From: Gadus chalcogrammus
Lineage: Eukaryota; Chordata; Actinopteri; Gadiformes; Gadidae
DNA length: 64,000 nucleotides
Direction: 5' to 3'
NCBI RefSeq assembly: GCF_026213295.1
Contig: NC_079428.1
Span: 2,074,876-2,138,875, forward strand
Under the pieces are notes generated by a model. The model had not been told where the DNA came from. It made no database searches and saw only the letters and a list, made by a program, of their open reading frames with translations. This document shows positions 26,277 through 40,506 of the stretch, piece after piece. Position 1 is the first letter of the stretch, and the number at the start of each line of letters is the position of its first letter. The translations under genes were made by a program, and so were the position numbers.

Positions 26277-29157
26277 AATGATGGGGGAGGTTACATACAA
26301 AACCGTATCACCCTCTCTCACCCACTCTGCCCCCCCCCCCCCCCCCCCTCCTGAGTTTCATCTTCTCCGCTGGTTAGCAGGTTCTGTCTGTATAATGTAT
26401 TCTATAATCCTCCTCTACCAACTGTTGCCTTCCATGTATTTGTGTATCGTTTAGGCAACTGCTTGTCCCTGTCCTGTATTGATCTAAGCGTTAGGCTGTC
26501 AGAGCACAGTGTGGCTGACCCCGTTTCTGACCCTGTTTACGGTGCTTCGACAGACCACAGTGTGTGTACGCCTCCATTCTCCGTCTGCATGGCGTTTACA
26601 AGGCAACAATGAAATGCTATAGATTTCTTGCAATGGGCGATAAATTAATCCTGTAAGCCAGATATTTAAACTTCCCGATAGTATATTATGATAGATGACG
26701 TTGGAGACATCACAAAATATTACAAAATAATATTTTTAGATACGAGACTATGCCTACTAAGTATGCACACATGTGCAGTAGATGGATGGATGGATATGGA
26801 AAGCCATAAAGAGATAATGTCACGTTAAACCCCTTTTTACCTAATACACATTTAAGTGTTAATTTTGTACCATTTGCACTCCAATGGACTGTAGCCGTGA
26901 ACGGCAAAGCATCTGCTAAGGGGGAAGCCGGCCGTAGGCTGGGTGTGAGATGCTTAATTCCATGAAGGGAAAAGCACATTGTAGTAATTGCCATGCTACG
27001 AGGAGAGGTGACAAATCCAAAAGTACTCAGGCATATTAGCATTCGGATGGACTCCAACTTGATGGGAAGCGCCATTAGTAATGAACTTCTTCCCAGGCTC
27101 AGAGAAGCCATTTGCATGATGGGCAAAGCGCCACGCGTAATGATGTTCAGAGTTAAATCCAGCCTACCAGTCAATGAGCAGTAGCAGTCTGTCTCTCTAT
27201 CGATGTGTACGTACGTCGCTGACTATGTACAGTTCTATATATATGACATGTCCTGAATCATGTGTGTCTTTAAGTCATGAACATGGGGCCTTTGCAGTTC
27301 ATTATGGAAGGATGAAACTGAATTGTAACGTGATATTAGCCATGTCACAGATAGGATCCAAAACGCGGAAACCGTTAAAAATAATGTGTTTTAGCCATAC
27401 ATGTTTCACATTTTTTGAAGGCATTGTAATGCTGTTTGAGGCTCATGGTTCCTCCGTGACGGAGTTAAACCACCATCACATCATCGCCTCATCGGCCTAC
27501 TGTCATTATTTCTGTGATCCGCCGTTCCCCCCTCCTCGACGAGCGATGTGAATCGATGCCCATCATCCGTACGTATCTCGGCAGAGCGGTCGGAAAAAAC
27601 AGGGGAGATCCAGTTTTAGCAGGGTGGAAGCGAGTCAAGCGCGGTCCCCCAACCTCCTGGCGGGAACGGGAACACCGTTGGCACGGTAACGGCGTCGGCG
27701 CAGCCTCTTTGTCCCCGGAGCTGAAGACGACGCGGACGCTGAAGGGCCGGGCACCAGTGGGTCAGAGATAATTACCAAGCGTTGTTGTGAATCGTGTTTA
27801 TGAACGTCGTGGCCCCCGCACGGCCCCAAGGTGCCGCCGTACGTCACGTCTTGAACCGCGACGTCCTCTAGATAGTTTGGGCCGGTCGTCCGTAGAAACA
27901 AGCACGCCATAAAAGACGGTCTTGTTTTAATACACCCTGGTTCCTTGTGAAATAACTGATTGTGTGTGTGTATATAAATAATGTATAAAAGTGCTGTGTT
28001 AGCTGGCTGGGAATGTCAATGTGGTGCACTGGGGGACAAGGCAGGTGGCCATTGTTAGATTATGGGGTTTGAGCTCAGTGGTTTGCAAAAGGCAGTTAAA
28101 GTGCTCGCGTCCAATTCTTCTGCACTCGACATGGATGACGGCACCCGGCTTGTCACGGAAGACTTTTATTTTTTAGTAGAATGAATGGATTTGAGGTTAT
28201 TTCTCCATTCAGAGGGTCTTTGGCGTTCCCCTTTGTGGCTTAGCTAGAATGTGGTGGGACTTTAACCTTTTTACAACCACTGATTATTATTTATACATCT
28301 GCCAAGTGCTATCAAATAGTCAATGAAGGCAATTATGTAAAAGGAAACAATGCACATGTTTTGTAATTAGATTAAATATTAATTAAATTACCCATCGAAC
28401 AAAAACCTGAAAAAAAACTTTTTCAACAAAACCGCCCAACTAAATGAATAAACAAGTTAAATTCCGCACCAAATTAATCGTGTGAATCGTGACGAATTAG
28501 CATTTGCACGGCACCCCTTGTATGTGTTGTGAGGAATAAATAAATAAATAAAGAAAGAAAGATCAGACTAACAAGATGGATGTGAGGTTTACCGCTCTGA
28601 TAGGAAATGTGAAAACATCTGCCTAGGCCACGAAAGGATCGGGATTACTGCTTGAACATGATGGATAAGGCAGAGCGAGTCCATGTTGCCAAGGTGATTT
28701 CACAGATGTAAACAAAGCCCAGTATATTCATCATTATACGATTCAGGGATTCTGCTCTCCGCATTACGCTTGGTGCCGTTATGAATATAGAGACCTTGGA
28801 CCTCATTAATGGCGAGGTAATTAGGTGGTTAGCGGTTTGGATTTTTTTCGGTTGTAATTTTCCCCAGCTCAGGGCTGGTTACCAGTAACCTCACCTCCGG
28901 GAATGTGAGGCCAATGTGGGAATTCAAAGAAATTACCTTCACATGATTTTATGGCTTATTCATATTTCCTCTTGCAATTATTGATATCTTTGTAGTTCTC
29001 TACACACTCTTATGCTTACAGATGTATATAACCTTCAGTAAAACAGAATAGTTTTCGCACTCAGATAATTTAATCATCAATTATGGAGTTGCTGTAGTTT
29101 GACCTAGCAGGACTAATGCTTTTTCTACATGAATTACTATGTCAGAGAAACACACTC

Positions 29158-29278
<121 letters not shown>

Positions 29279-29956
29279 CGAGAGAGGGAGAGAGATGGAG
29301 AGACGGCGAGAGGGCGAGAGAGACATAAGGAGAGAGAGAGGGCGAGAGAGAGAGAGGGCGAGAGGGAGACAGGGGGAGAGGGAAAGAAGGAGACAGTCTT
29401 TGATCTCGGCCTGGCCCAAAAGTCATTTTCTACCAGATGAATCGGGCCCTTCACAGTCATCCCTAATGTCTCTAATGATGCTCTGGAGAAACTCCTCAAA
29501 CCCTGCAACGGGTAGCCGCTAATTAAAACTAAACAACCCTCCCGACTGGAACTGAAAATGGGAAAAAAATAAAAAGTCATATCTGCCGGGAGTTTTTTTT
29601 TGTTGGTTGTGGGAGCCAGTAATGATTTATCTATACGCCGGCACGCGTCATCCAGCACCGACGGCTCCCGATGCATCATTAGATGGTTTATGACCGCGAT
29701 GGGGGACGAACGGGAGGACGGGGGAAACTCACTTGTTCAAAGTCAACACGACGGCGCTTCAATAACACGCTAAACTATTCCCGTCAGGCGGCGGCGGCGG
29801 CGGCGACGCCGACCGCTGGCCGAGGGGCCTACTCTCAGCCCTGTCACTTCTGAAGGGACGGAGGGCGCGGCCCGGAGGGGAATACGATCCTCGGGAGTAC
29901 GAGAACCTTCTCAGAGTAGATGAGTGTTCTTCAGACAATCCTTCTGACACATGTAT

Positions 29957-30084
29957 CCTTAACCTGTAAACTTGACCTATGAAAACAAGTTTTTACAGGT
30001 TAAGGTTACAGGTTATATATTATATAAGTCTGACTAGAATTTGATTTACTTAAGCATCTACTATGTAAATCAAATACTAGTCAG
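29957..30084. repeat. Two adjacent inverted repeats
   Basis: CCTTAACCTGTAAA (29957-29970) pairs perfectly with 29992-30005. A 20-bp arm beginning CTGACTAG (30030-30049) pairs with 30065-30084 with one mismatch. Confidence 0.85.
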
Positions 30085-30407
30085 AAAAATATAATTGTGT
30101 TTTTGGGATTGTGTTTTTAAAATGGATAGTTCTCCGTGTACCTTTTGTTAGCTTGAATATCATTGACATCCGTATTTGGAGATAAAGATGTTTGCATTGT
30201 CAAAGTAAGGCAGTATAGACTATTGATGCAAATTCTAACCAACAGCGCAGGGTTTGCCCAGTCCAAAGCAATATATATTTAAAGTTTGGCATATTGATGT
30301 ATGTGTTTCTACCTGCTGGAAACCATCCCTTGATCTCAGACACTCCCCATACTCCCCGCCCTTAGCTCTACAGGTGCACAGGTAATTTCTGCTCCACATT
30401 TCACTGA

Positions 30408-30475
30408 GATATGGTGTGTGGAGCGATATGGTGTGTGGAGCGATATGGTGTGTGGAGCGATATGGTGTGTGGAGC
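30408..30475. repeat. 17-bp tandem repeat, four copies
   Basis: GATATGGTGTGTGGAGC is repeated exactly four times. Confidence 0.95.
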
Positions 30476-30795
30476 ATGACATTTGTGAGCAAAAAAACCC
30501 GCATTAGAGGCTTGTAGCGGCAGATTCAAGCAGTTGTAGTTATTGCCTTGTGTTTGTGCTAGAAAATCATCCAATGTTCTTGTTTTGCTCCATTAATACC
30601 TTCATATCTACTGTGATGTCTGCAGGCTTCCCCCGTCAACCTTAAGCAAGATGTCTTACCCATAGCTGCTCAATAATGACACGTAGCTAAAGTATTGCCA
30701 GTTGCTAAGGAAAAGGTTGCAAAGGTGTCACCTCAATTGAAGCACCTCATGTTTATTATGATTACAACGGATTTGGATATTATATCTCTATGGGG

Positions 30796-31030
30796 GTGTG
30801 TTTGAGTGTGAACATGAATGTGTGTTTGTCTGCGTGTTCATGAATGTGTGTGTGTGTGTGTGTGTGTTTGTCTGTGTGTTAGTGATTATGAATGTGTGAG
30901 ATAATGAATTTGTTAGTGTGGGTGATCATGAAAGTGTTGGTGTATGTGATTATGATTGTGTCTGTTAAGTGTGTGGGATCATGAATGCGTTAGTGTGTGT
31001 GATCATAAATGTGTGTGTGTGATCATGAAC
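30796..31030. repeat. Degenerate GTGTGATCATGAATGT minisatellite
   Basis: Units of roughly 20-30 bp with GTGATCATGAATGTGT-like cores recur with drift, mixed with TG stretches. Confidence 0.7.
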
Positions 31031-31805
31031 GCAGGAGTAGTCTGATCTTGTACGTATCCTGGGGCTTAGGGATGAACTAATGATGAATGTGCTGCCTGTC
31101 CCATTTCAAAAGGGAGCCTTGAATCCACAATGGCAGCCCTTCTATGGAGTCACGTTGAGAACAGCCCTCGCAGGCGAATCCCAACAGGTCAAACATGCGT
31201 AGGGATGGATTGAAACCCAAAAGCGCTCAGATTAAGTACTTTTCCCACAGTGGGTTCACTCAATGCTTTTAGGCGATAGGTGAATAGATGGGCGGTGTAA
31301 TGAGGTGTGTGTGCGCGAGTGTGTTTGTGTGGGGTGGGCCACAGTGGGCACATTGCTAGTTGTTTATAATCACTCTCCATGCTCAACTCGCTTCAGCAGT
31401 CCAGATGTGGGTTGATGGATTCATTTTGTATTTTATTCATACATATTTTTAAGGGGAACCACTCGCGGAGAAAAGGCAGGACATGTTGACACTTATCTTA
31501 GCGCGGTGTCTGACTCAGGGGTTTGTCAAAGCATTCTGCGCCCCGCACCTCAAACAATAACACCAGAGAACAGGAAACGATAAGGACACATCACTGTTGT
31601 AATTATATGCATTTTTCCCTTTTTTCATCTACATCATTTTTTTTTTCATTCGTCTCTCCAGCCCTATTTTTTTTCTTTTTTCTTCGACCACAAATTAACG
31701 AGCGACTGTTCCTCAAAGTAAATGGAATCATCGCTCAAGGTAACAAGCAGCAAATGGAATATGCAAAGAGGCGATGCACGGGGAGACTAAAGGAGGATAG
31801 GAAGG

Positions 31806-31897
31806 ATGTGTGTGTGTCTGTGTGTGTGTCTCTGTGTGTGTCTGTGTCTGTGTGTGTGTCTGTGTCTGTGTGTGTGTCTGTGTGTGTGTGTGTGTGA
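31806..31897. repeat. TGTGTC compound repeat
   Basis: TG repeats with regular TCTG interruptions. Confidence 0.9.
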
Positions 31898-32189
31898 GAG
31901 GCGGGCAGGGACGGGACGTAGAAAGAAGACAAATCGAGGAATCATTTCACTACCGAAGCGATTGTTAAGTAATTTTCCAGCAGCAGGCGAATGGATACGG
32001 TGCGGGTGTGGGGGAGGGGGGGGGGGGCGTGCCCCGTGCAGGAGTTGTGGGAGAACGTCAGAACGCTGTCAGGAGCGCCGATGGAAGACATCGTTGTTCT
32101 GGGCGGGGAGACACGGGGCGTATGGGAAGTGATTGTGGCACGCCATCTTGCTCGTTTTCGCTCTCGTTCGCTCTTGTTCTCTCTCTTTA

Positions 32190-32205
32190 TCTCTCGTCCG
32201 CTCTC

Positions 32206-32253
<48 letters not shown>

Positions 32254-32282
32254 TCCCTCTCCCTCTCCCTCCCTCCCTCCCT

Positions 32283-32322
<40 letters not shown>
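32190..32322. repeat. CT/CCCT compound repeat
   Basis: CT array, then CTCCCT and CCCT units, then CT again. Confidence 0.92.
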
Positions 32323-32324
<2 letters not shown>

Positions 32325-32658
32325 ACCCAACATTCCCTCTGAGTATGATAAAGCTAAAGCTGTTGTGCATCATGTCCTCAATGGGTTAAGGGGGGGTGGG
32401 GGGTGGAGGGAGGCGACCTGCCTGCCTTGAGACTTGCCCAGTCAGGCCAGTAGACAACCCCCCCGCCCCCCCTCATCCCTCCCTTCCTGCCTCATCTCTC
32501 CCTTTCTTCTCCCTCTTTAGCCGTCCATTTTAACACCAGCCCCGGAGGCCAGGCAGATACTCAGGCTTTCATTCATTTTCCCTCTCTTTTCTCTTTGCAA
32601 AGAATATGGTGTGTGCATGTGTGTTCCTGTGTGTGTGCATGTATTTGTTTGTGTGTGT

Positions 32659-32855
32659 GTGGGGGGGGGGGTGGGGGTGGGGGGGCGGGTTCATGGTTAT
32701 TATGAATGGCGTGCGTCAACATAGTAGAGAGAGTAGCGCCGTCTCTCGCCCAAAGTGGATGGTGCGACCCCTCCCACCCCACCCCCCCTACCCCTCCCAC
32801 CCCCTCCGTCGGGGTGGGTCAGGGTCTGGGTCGGGGGGGGGGGGGGGGGGGGGGT
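32659..32855. repeat. G-run and C-run cluster
   Basis: Runs of G at 32659-32690 and 32833-32854 with C-rich sequence between, able to form G-quadruplex or hairpin structures. Confidence 0.8.
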
Positions 32856-34576
32856 TGTGGTGCTGACGGAAACACAGCCGGGTCAGTTTAATGTAGACTG
32901 GTCGTCCGGTGCCATGGCTCCCCAGTGTCAGGGTGAAATTAGCCCGATAATTCATCGTCTCATGACTTCCTCCTCCCAGCATTCATTGTTATCAGTGTTT
33001 GGGGGAGGTGGCAGCGAGGGGATTGGCACATGCTGGAGGGGGTTTGGATGTTAAGCTAGGCGCTACATATGCACTTCAAGGAGCACAGTACACACTGCTC
33101 CTTTAGGTAGTAGAAGTGTCTGTAGTTATGGGTCCTACATCTCTCTGGGTAAACAGAGTTTTATACTGCAACTCATTCCTTAATGTGAATCCCCCCACCA
33201 AGTGTGATAGGTTTATTGAAGGCGCCTCATATTTGAAAGTGCATTAAGTGGTACTAGCCATTTAAGTTGCCATTTAAGTTGTATGTTATGTTTTAGGCAT
33301 GAGCCACTATTTTTAATTAACGGCTTGTATCATTTGTGTGTATCCTTTTTATCTCACTATTCATTTATACATTTCAGCCCCCCCCACCCCCCTCCTCCCC
33401 CCAACATCGTAGAACAGTCTAAATATTTCACAGTGGCTCTTAAAAATAGTGCAAGTCAGAGCTGCAGAGCTATTTAAAATATATTGATCTTTAATCTTTA
33501 CATTCATCATTTTTTTTGTACATACTGTACATTTCAAATTAGGGTAATGATTGTGGGGTTCGAAAATATCAATGTCATTGCAAATGAGCAATGCCAGCGA
33601 GCGACCATCTGTGAAGGAGCTTGTGGGGGGAAAACACAGAGAAAGGCCCACCGATGATTAATTGAATACTTGACAATGGTTTTTCTCACAATCTACGGCA
33701 TTAGTCGACGTTTTTTTAATGGCAAATAAGCGCCGTTCCATTAATTACACCCTCAAAGCGGGATTTATGGAAGAAACAATCAGTACAGGGAAATGGGGGG
33801 TAGAGTATGCTATTCTTCATGGAGACAGATCGTCGCGGAGGTAAGGTTAAGAGAGGCTCACACTTATTTATCCTTTACTTTTCTGACTCTTTGTCACATC
33901 AATCCTCCACCTTCCTCTTTCTAATCTTCCTCCTCCCCTATTCGTCCTCCAGCAGGGAGACATTCAACACTGCGTTTGTGGTAATTCCCCATAGACAAAA
34001 TATACTCTCTAATGATTGATTAAAACTCTATGATATGATTATGCAAACGCTATTTCGACCCCCTTGGAGCGCCGCTGGTGTCAATCCAAACATTGCGCTG
34101 TGGTTGTGTTTGGCACCACCCACACTGCCACCTTTTACAGCCTTGTTTCGGAGGTGCCAACTTATTGTGTTGACTCACGGGCGGTTTGTGTTTGAAAGGG
34201 TACAATCTCCTCTTTAAACTCTATTACTCCAAATGGAGCCGTTATTACCCTGCAAATCCCCCGTAATGTGTGCATACTAATGTGCGTGGGATGAGATGTT
34301 AATAGGCTTAAGTAAAATACCCAAAATATACATTAACCCAATTCGATTTTCTTTTTGTATGTTTAATGCTTATTCCTAACTCTGCCTATTAATCTTTCAG
34401 ATAAACACGCATAAACAGTTTTAACCCCCCCCTCCTCCCCCTCTCCTACACACAAGTCACACGCCATCACACCAGTATCTTGGTTCAAAGGAGGCCCAAT
34501 GCTGCACATATAGAGGAGAGTATTGCGTTTGTCGTTTATTATCTAAAGCAGAGACCATTGAGGAATTTTTAAGGCA

Positions 34577-34640
34577 TATACATTTACATCAAGGGCATTT
34601 AGCAGACGCTTTTATCCAAAGGGACGTACATTAAGTACAT
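34577..34640 (-). mobile_element. Teleost SINE tail fragment, reverse orientation
   Basis: ACATTTACATCAAGGGCATT followed by TAGCAGACGCTTTTATCCAAA is the reverse complement of the same tail seen at 47813-47872. It is a short remnant within the large Ig1-Ig2 intron. Confidence 0.75.
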
Positions 34641-35408
34641 TCGTCATAAGAAAGTGAAACAATATATCGCATATGCATACCATACACTATATGTTTTACC
34701 ACATTTGGCGATAAATAGTGACTTAACAGACATTTATTTGAATTCATCTTTGAGATTCCCCTTTTTCAGAAAAATGTTTTTCAGCTCCCCCCGCACTCTC
34801 TACCGTCCCCTTGTCCATACGGCAGTCTACAGAATAGACATGTCATCCTTCTAATGTCAAAGGTCAACCCTTTCCCCCAATTGCATGAATTCCAATTATT
34901 TCACCTCAGGCAGTGCTCAAACGGACAGGTAATGTCTGGCGGAAAAAAAACTAAGTGCAAGTCACTATATCAGGTTGCATGATTGACACCAGTGCAAGGT
35001 CCCACGTTTTAACAGCAGTGTGTGGACTGCATCGGTGTGTGTGTGTTTTTATATAACCTCCAGTGTTGCTCACACAAGCAGCTATCGTTAAATATAAAAA
35101 AGTAAATTGCCACATCTGCAAAGTCCTCTCCAAGGTAGTCGATAAACATTTATGTTCTTGACACAAATGTGTGGAAACCCCAAACACATTCACACGCACG
35201 CACACAGACACGCACACACACACACGCACACAATTGACGCGCAAACAGGCGCAAATAAAGATGTACAACAACGAGAGAATTATATCGAAACTTCAGTGCC
35301 GCCAGGCATGCTGCAGTGAGAATAAATATGTACATTATAAATATCACTGAGGACTTGTTCCCTCAACGGGTGACAAACAAATGGGCAGAGTAGAACAGAC
35401 AATCCGAA

Positions 35409-35441
35409 CGAGAGAGAGTGGGAGAGAGAGAGAGAGATGGG

Positions 35442-35513
<72 letters not shown>

Positions 35514-35550
35514 GGGAGAGAGAGAGAGAGATGGGGAGAGAAAGAGAGGA
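35409..35550. repeat. GA microsatellite with GGGAGAG variants
   Basis: A GA array bordered on both sides by the same GGTGGGAGAGAGAGAG and GATGGGGAGAGAAAGA words. Confidence 0.9.
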
Positions 35551-36744
35551 AAAACGGGGACAGATGCTGTCATATAATTGGCAGAAAAAGGAATGGCTGG
35601 CCACCTTTTGTTCATCAAGAGCTGCTGCCATTGCTTGCATTATTTTGTTTTGTGCAACAACAAAAGCACAATTAACAGTTCCCTCTTCCATGCCAGCACG
35701 ACAGAACCAAAACAAAAGTGAATGCATTAGCGCGAATCTGGAGCAGAGAGAAACACTCTGTCTAAAATGATTAAAGTCAATTTTGAAACGACTTGTCCTG
35801 TCCTGAAACACTTTCCATAGTGTGGAATGTGAAAAAAATAAAATTAAATCGGAATCAACAACGTTACATAAATTAGGAAATTAATGAAAAAAAAAAAAAA
35901 AAAAACTCCCACTTGAGATGAATAAGCTCATACGTGGAAGAAATAGCCGTTGAAGAAATTGTTAAGATTCCAGGGAGAACACGCCAACACTAATCACATT
36001 TAGACTCTCCAGCCATGTCCTACCAGAATCCCAATCGCCGTCATGGGTGATTTTCTCATTAGTGGCGTGGCAGGAAGAATATATCACCTGGGGTTGTCAC
36101 TCAAGCTAATACCACTGCACTCAATCATACTTTGAAGGAGATAGGGTTCACTGATAAGAAAATTAGCAGGTCACTGAGCTCAAGTAATAAATAAATGACG
36201 CACACTAACCCGACACTTAGAAACACGCGCTGGATCGGAGACACTGCGGCAGATATCCGGCATCGTAATATTTATCTTATTAATAATAATACATAGGCCT
36301 CTCTACATATATAGATATATATGTGCACGAGTCACAGCAATCTCATTCCACTTTCAAAAATGACGTGATGTTGTCTGTAGTGCATTTAGTATATGATTTG
36401 GACTGCAAATCATTAGTTTTGGCTCTGCGTGTCGATGCCTTATGAAATCAATAGAGATAATCTCCTAATGGGTTGCAGGCCGTGTCCAGCACTCCTACGT
36501 CTTGTACAAAAATGTGCCCACTCAGGGATTTTCTTGAGCCAATGTCCTTTTTATACTCGTCCCATACTTGGCACCACATTCCCATAAGTCCTGTTAGGCT
36601 GGCAGTAGTTAATGTGTGCAAATTGTCATTGGGGGTCCTTTTATATCAAGCACCAGCGCTCAGCACTTCTAAAGAAGGTGACTCCAGCCTCACTTCCCCT
36701 TCCATCTCATTTAGTGTGTAGATCCATTGTTGAATTTATATATA

Positions 36745-36882
<138 letters not shown>

Positions 36883-39621
36883 CTCTGGAACACTCTGGAC
36901 TCTTGTCTAGGGTTGTCCTTGAGATTGCAGCTTTCAATGGTGTGGAATAACAAGAGTTTAATGTATGTATTTACACAAACCAGTTGTGGTTTTACCGGAT
37001 TGTATACATGTGTTAAGCAAAAACCTGGCTTAGATCAGGCCTATAATTCCCACCAACAAAATAAGCCATCGATCAACAATGAACACAACTTATTCACCAA
37101 GCATGTCAGAATTCCACCCTTGAGTGTGTTGTTAACAGCCTCGCCTGCTCGTTGCTGATCATTTAACATCAAGTTCAAAACAAGGTCCTTGACAACTGTT
37201 TGCACTGCATATCCCCCCTCCTTCAATTTACAATTTGCCATGTCCGCCATGATACCCGTTTGTCAATAGTCAACATTAAAAAACAAACTGTACAATATAC
37301 ATGGCAGCATTTCAAATTAAACGTCCATTAGGGAGACCGATTTATTTTTTGCTTGCTCGTTAGAAAAGTGCTGCAGCAGCTCCCATTATGCTGAGTGTTT
37401 GACCAGCGCTGAAGTCGGCAAATGTGTTACATTTTTGTACAATTATTAAGTAATCCGAATGTGACACGCTCTGACGTAGCGAGAATAACGTGAAGATGTG
37501 TTTCATAAAGTTAACCCTTTGTGTTAGTCATTGGTAGTGCGGATTGCATCTGATCGCGATGCTGGTGAGGAAAGGTCGATGGTGAATCTCTGTTGCCATG
37601 ACGTCGTGTCAAGTGGAGAGGGTGGTATTTAATTGCACTCAGGGCCGGGGAAAACAAAAATCATTTAAAAATGACAGTTGTGGGTAAGCATTTTTTTTTT
37701 TTTAAACACAAGTGGGGTATGCATCTTGGACCCCCTTCAAATGGAAAGAAGAAGGTTGTACTGAAAACACCTTGATCGTACCTGATCACAGTCAATTGAG
37801 TAGTTCAAACTGTGTTTATAAATGAGTACTTCACGCATAGTGGGGCAGCCTTTTCTCAAAAAGGCCGCTCTTACGAGAATATCTTATTTGGCAAAATGTG
37901 TTTTTATTGTTTTGTTAATGTCACTAAATAGCCTCAATCAATGTTCTTAATGTGCCATGGTTCATCTAAGTGTGCTTGCGGCTATTGTGTTTGATCAGTT
38001 TCAGTTTCAATTTAAGTAATCGTCTTGTTTGACCTTGAGGAGACCGAAGGAAGCTACTGCGTAATGTTCAATCGTTTCCAGTTCCCGTCCCTGGATTTCC
38101 CCTTTTCAGTGGCCATCTCATTCATTACTATTATTGAATGGCTCTTTTGTAGTTATTATTAGTTTAAAATAAATCTGCGAAAAATGTTAACTCCATTTTT
38201 CAGGCATGCTGAAAAAATATAATCTCCATTTGGGAATGTTTTCTGTTTTGTGAAGGAGCTCTTGTCATTTGACCACGAAAGTTAAATTATCTGGATTTTT
38301 TAATGTCCGTTTCTTTCTAGTCATCACGACAACATAGGCAATATGTCATTATTGAGATTAAATGATAATGGAAAATTACATTTCTACTGTTATCGATGCT
38401 GTGGATGCAAGGGAAATGAATAAAATTGTCTAACCCCCCTCACAATCCCATGGCATTGTGGGTAGAGATGTGAGCCATATCAGTGGGCCATGAACACTGT
38501 ATATACTTTATATCTATGCATCACAACCAAAGCAGCAGTTTCCCAGAGAGTTATCGGCTTCAATTTAAAACAAACAACCCCCATAAACGACTGTTGTAAT
38601 GTTTCCCTTGCTCTGCATGCAATTATACATTTCAAGTGGTACTCTTGGGGCCTACAAAGGTCTGAGAAAACCTCACCAGCGGATACGATGCTGCTTCACA
38701 TTACACATCATGTTAAATCATTGCAGGGTTCTGTCGAGAAACACCACTGATATCGTAAGAAGAAAAAAAATAGGCCTGCAGACGTTTTCTTTTTATTCAA
38801 AACATCTCATTGCAATTCAAAGAACAAAATTGAACGCAATGCATTCGAGGCATGCTGTAAATTGAAAAAGTGAATCAATAATAGCCCATGGCAGTTGGCC
38901 GGCACACTAAATTACTAAAGTACAAAAGAAGTTTGAAAGTTCACCCTGTTGTAATAGGGTTTGAAACATCTTTGGAGGAGATTCTCCTGCCAGATACCCA
39001 AAAGCGTTATTGGAAGGGGGCCACTGTTGTCATTTGGCTCTGCGCAGAATCTGAATGATCTTTTCAAACCGATGTGTCCTCATGAAAATTTCATGAACAA
39101 AGTGGCTGTTCAGGACAGAAGCATAAGCTGCTAGTTAACCATATGGCAACCAAGTTTAAATGTAGAGGTTTGATAGGAATCTAATGAGCAGTTACCTGAA
39201 TCGGGCTTTGTAACAATGTAACACTGCTATACAGATGGAGATATTTCTGTATTTTGAATTGAGTTTGCATAATCAGCTCAGAACACAAATCACACATTGC
39301 ATTCAGCAAGGTGAATATAAAAGGTATTATTACTTTTATATTGTCTTGTTTTGCTGCAATAAAATGCCAGAGTGAGATACAAGCTAATTATCCTTCTTTA
39401 GATTGAAAATGCTTAACTCTGTTTATACGGTAAACCGGGGTGAAGAAATTCATGCAAAGCAGCCAGCTGAGTTTTAAAAATAAAAGGATGCAGTAGTGAG
39501 TCCCCATGAAGTACTGCAAGTAAACCGACGTCGGCTTACTTATAGTTTGTTTTTACAGTTCTAATATCTACAACTCATTTGAATTGGTCGATGGAGGAAA
39601 TCAGCCAACTCCAACTTGATT

Positions 39622-39812
39622 TTTGGTAACCAGAAGATTGCTGGTTCGATCCCCGGTTCCTCCAAGCGTCGCAGTGTCCCTGAGCAAGGCACCAACCCCT
39701 TAGTCCTCCCGGCGAGCTGGCTGTCGCCCTGCATGGGTGACACCGCCGTCGGTGTGTGAATGTGCTTTGAGTGGCCAGTGGTTAGAAAAGCGCCGTATGA
39801 ATGCAGTCGATC
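39622..39812 (+). mobile_element. tRNA-type teleost SINE
   Basis: The sequence contains a pol III B-box-like GGTTCGATCC (39643-39652), then CCCTGAGCAAGGCACC, the GTCGGTGTGTGAATGTG phrase, and the tail CTTTGAGTGGCCAGTGGTTAGAAAAGCGC. This order is familiar from a widespread teleost SINE family. It is oriented with the host gene and ends about 50 bp before the Ig2 exon. Confidence 0.8.
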
Positions 39813-39860
39813 TTACTGCTCCGGGTTGACCCCTGTCCCCCTCCCTCCTTGTGCCCCCAG

Positions 39861-40049
39861 AGGACCAGCTGCCCGCGGGGTTCCCTACCATAGACATGGG
39901 CCCCCAGTTGAAGGTGGTGGAGCGGACGCGCACCGCCACCATGCTCTGCGCGGCCAGCGGCAACCCGGACCCCGACATCTCCTGGTTTAAGGACTTCCTG
40001 CCCGTCAACACCACCAACAACAACGGCCGCATTAAACAGCTCCGATCGG
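39861..40049 (+). CDS. ptprd: ptprd exon: Ig2 domain, first part
   Basis: This exon encodes the start of Ig2: [19 protein letters not shown], then [19 protein letters not shown] with the first Ig cysteine and tryptophan, and ends IKQLRS plus one base (phase 1) before GTAGGT. N-T-T within [10 protein letters not shown] is a possible N-glycosylation sequon. The acceptor GTGCCCCCAG follows a pyrimidine-rich run. It is the last exon before the meA micro-exon site; skipping both micro-exons joins it in frame to the exon at 44296. A SINE ends about 50 bp upstream of the acceptor. Confidence 0.95.
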
Positions 40050-40321
40050 GTAGGTCGACTCCACCCCTCCCCGCCCCCCTCCCCCCCAACGCTGCCCTCA
40101 TGGCTAGCACCCTCCGAGTACTCTGGGAAATCCCAACACTGGGACTTTTGCTTTGGTTTTTTTTTTTTTCTTTTGTGTGTATATTTTTGGGTTGCTGTTT
40201 TTTCTCCTTGATTATTCTTCTACTGCTTTAGTTCCCACTGTGTCCTTCTTCTTCTTGTTTAACTTGCACAGTTTGGTTTTGGTTTCTGTAGGTAATGGCA
40301 TTGAGTCCTCTCTTCGACTAT

Positions 40322-40506
<185 letters not shown>

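Noticed and set aside
30408..30475. CRISPR-like array
   Set aside because: The units are directly adjacent without spacers and the genome is eukaryotic; it is a simple tandem repeat.
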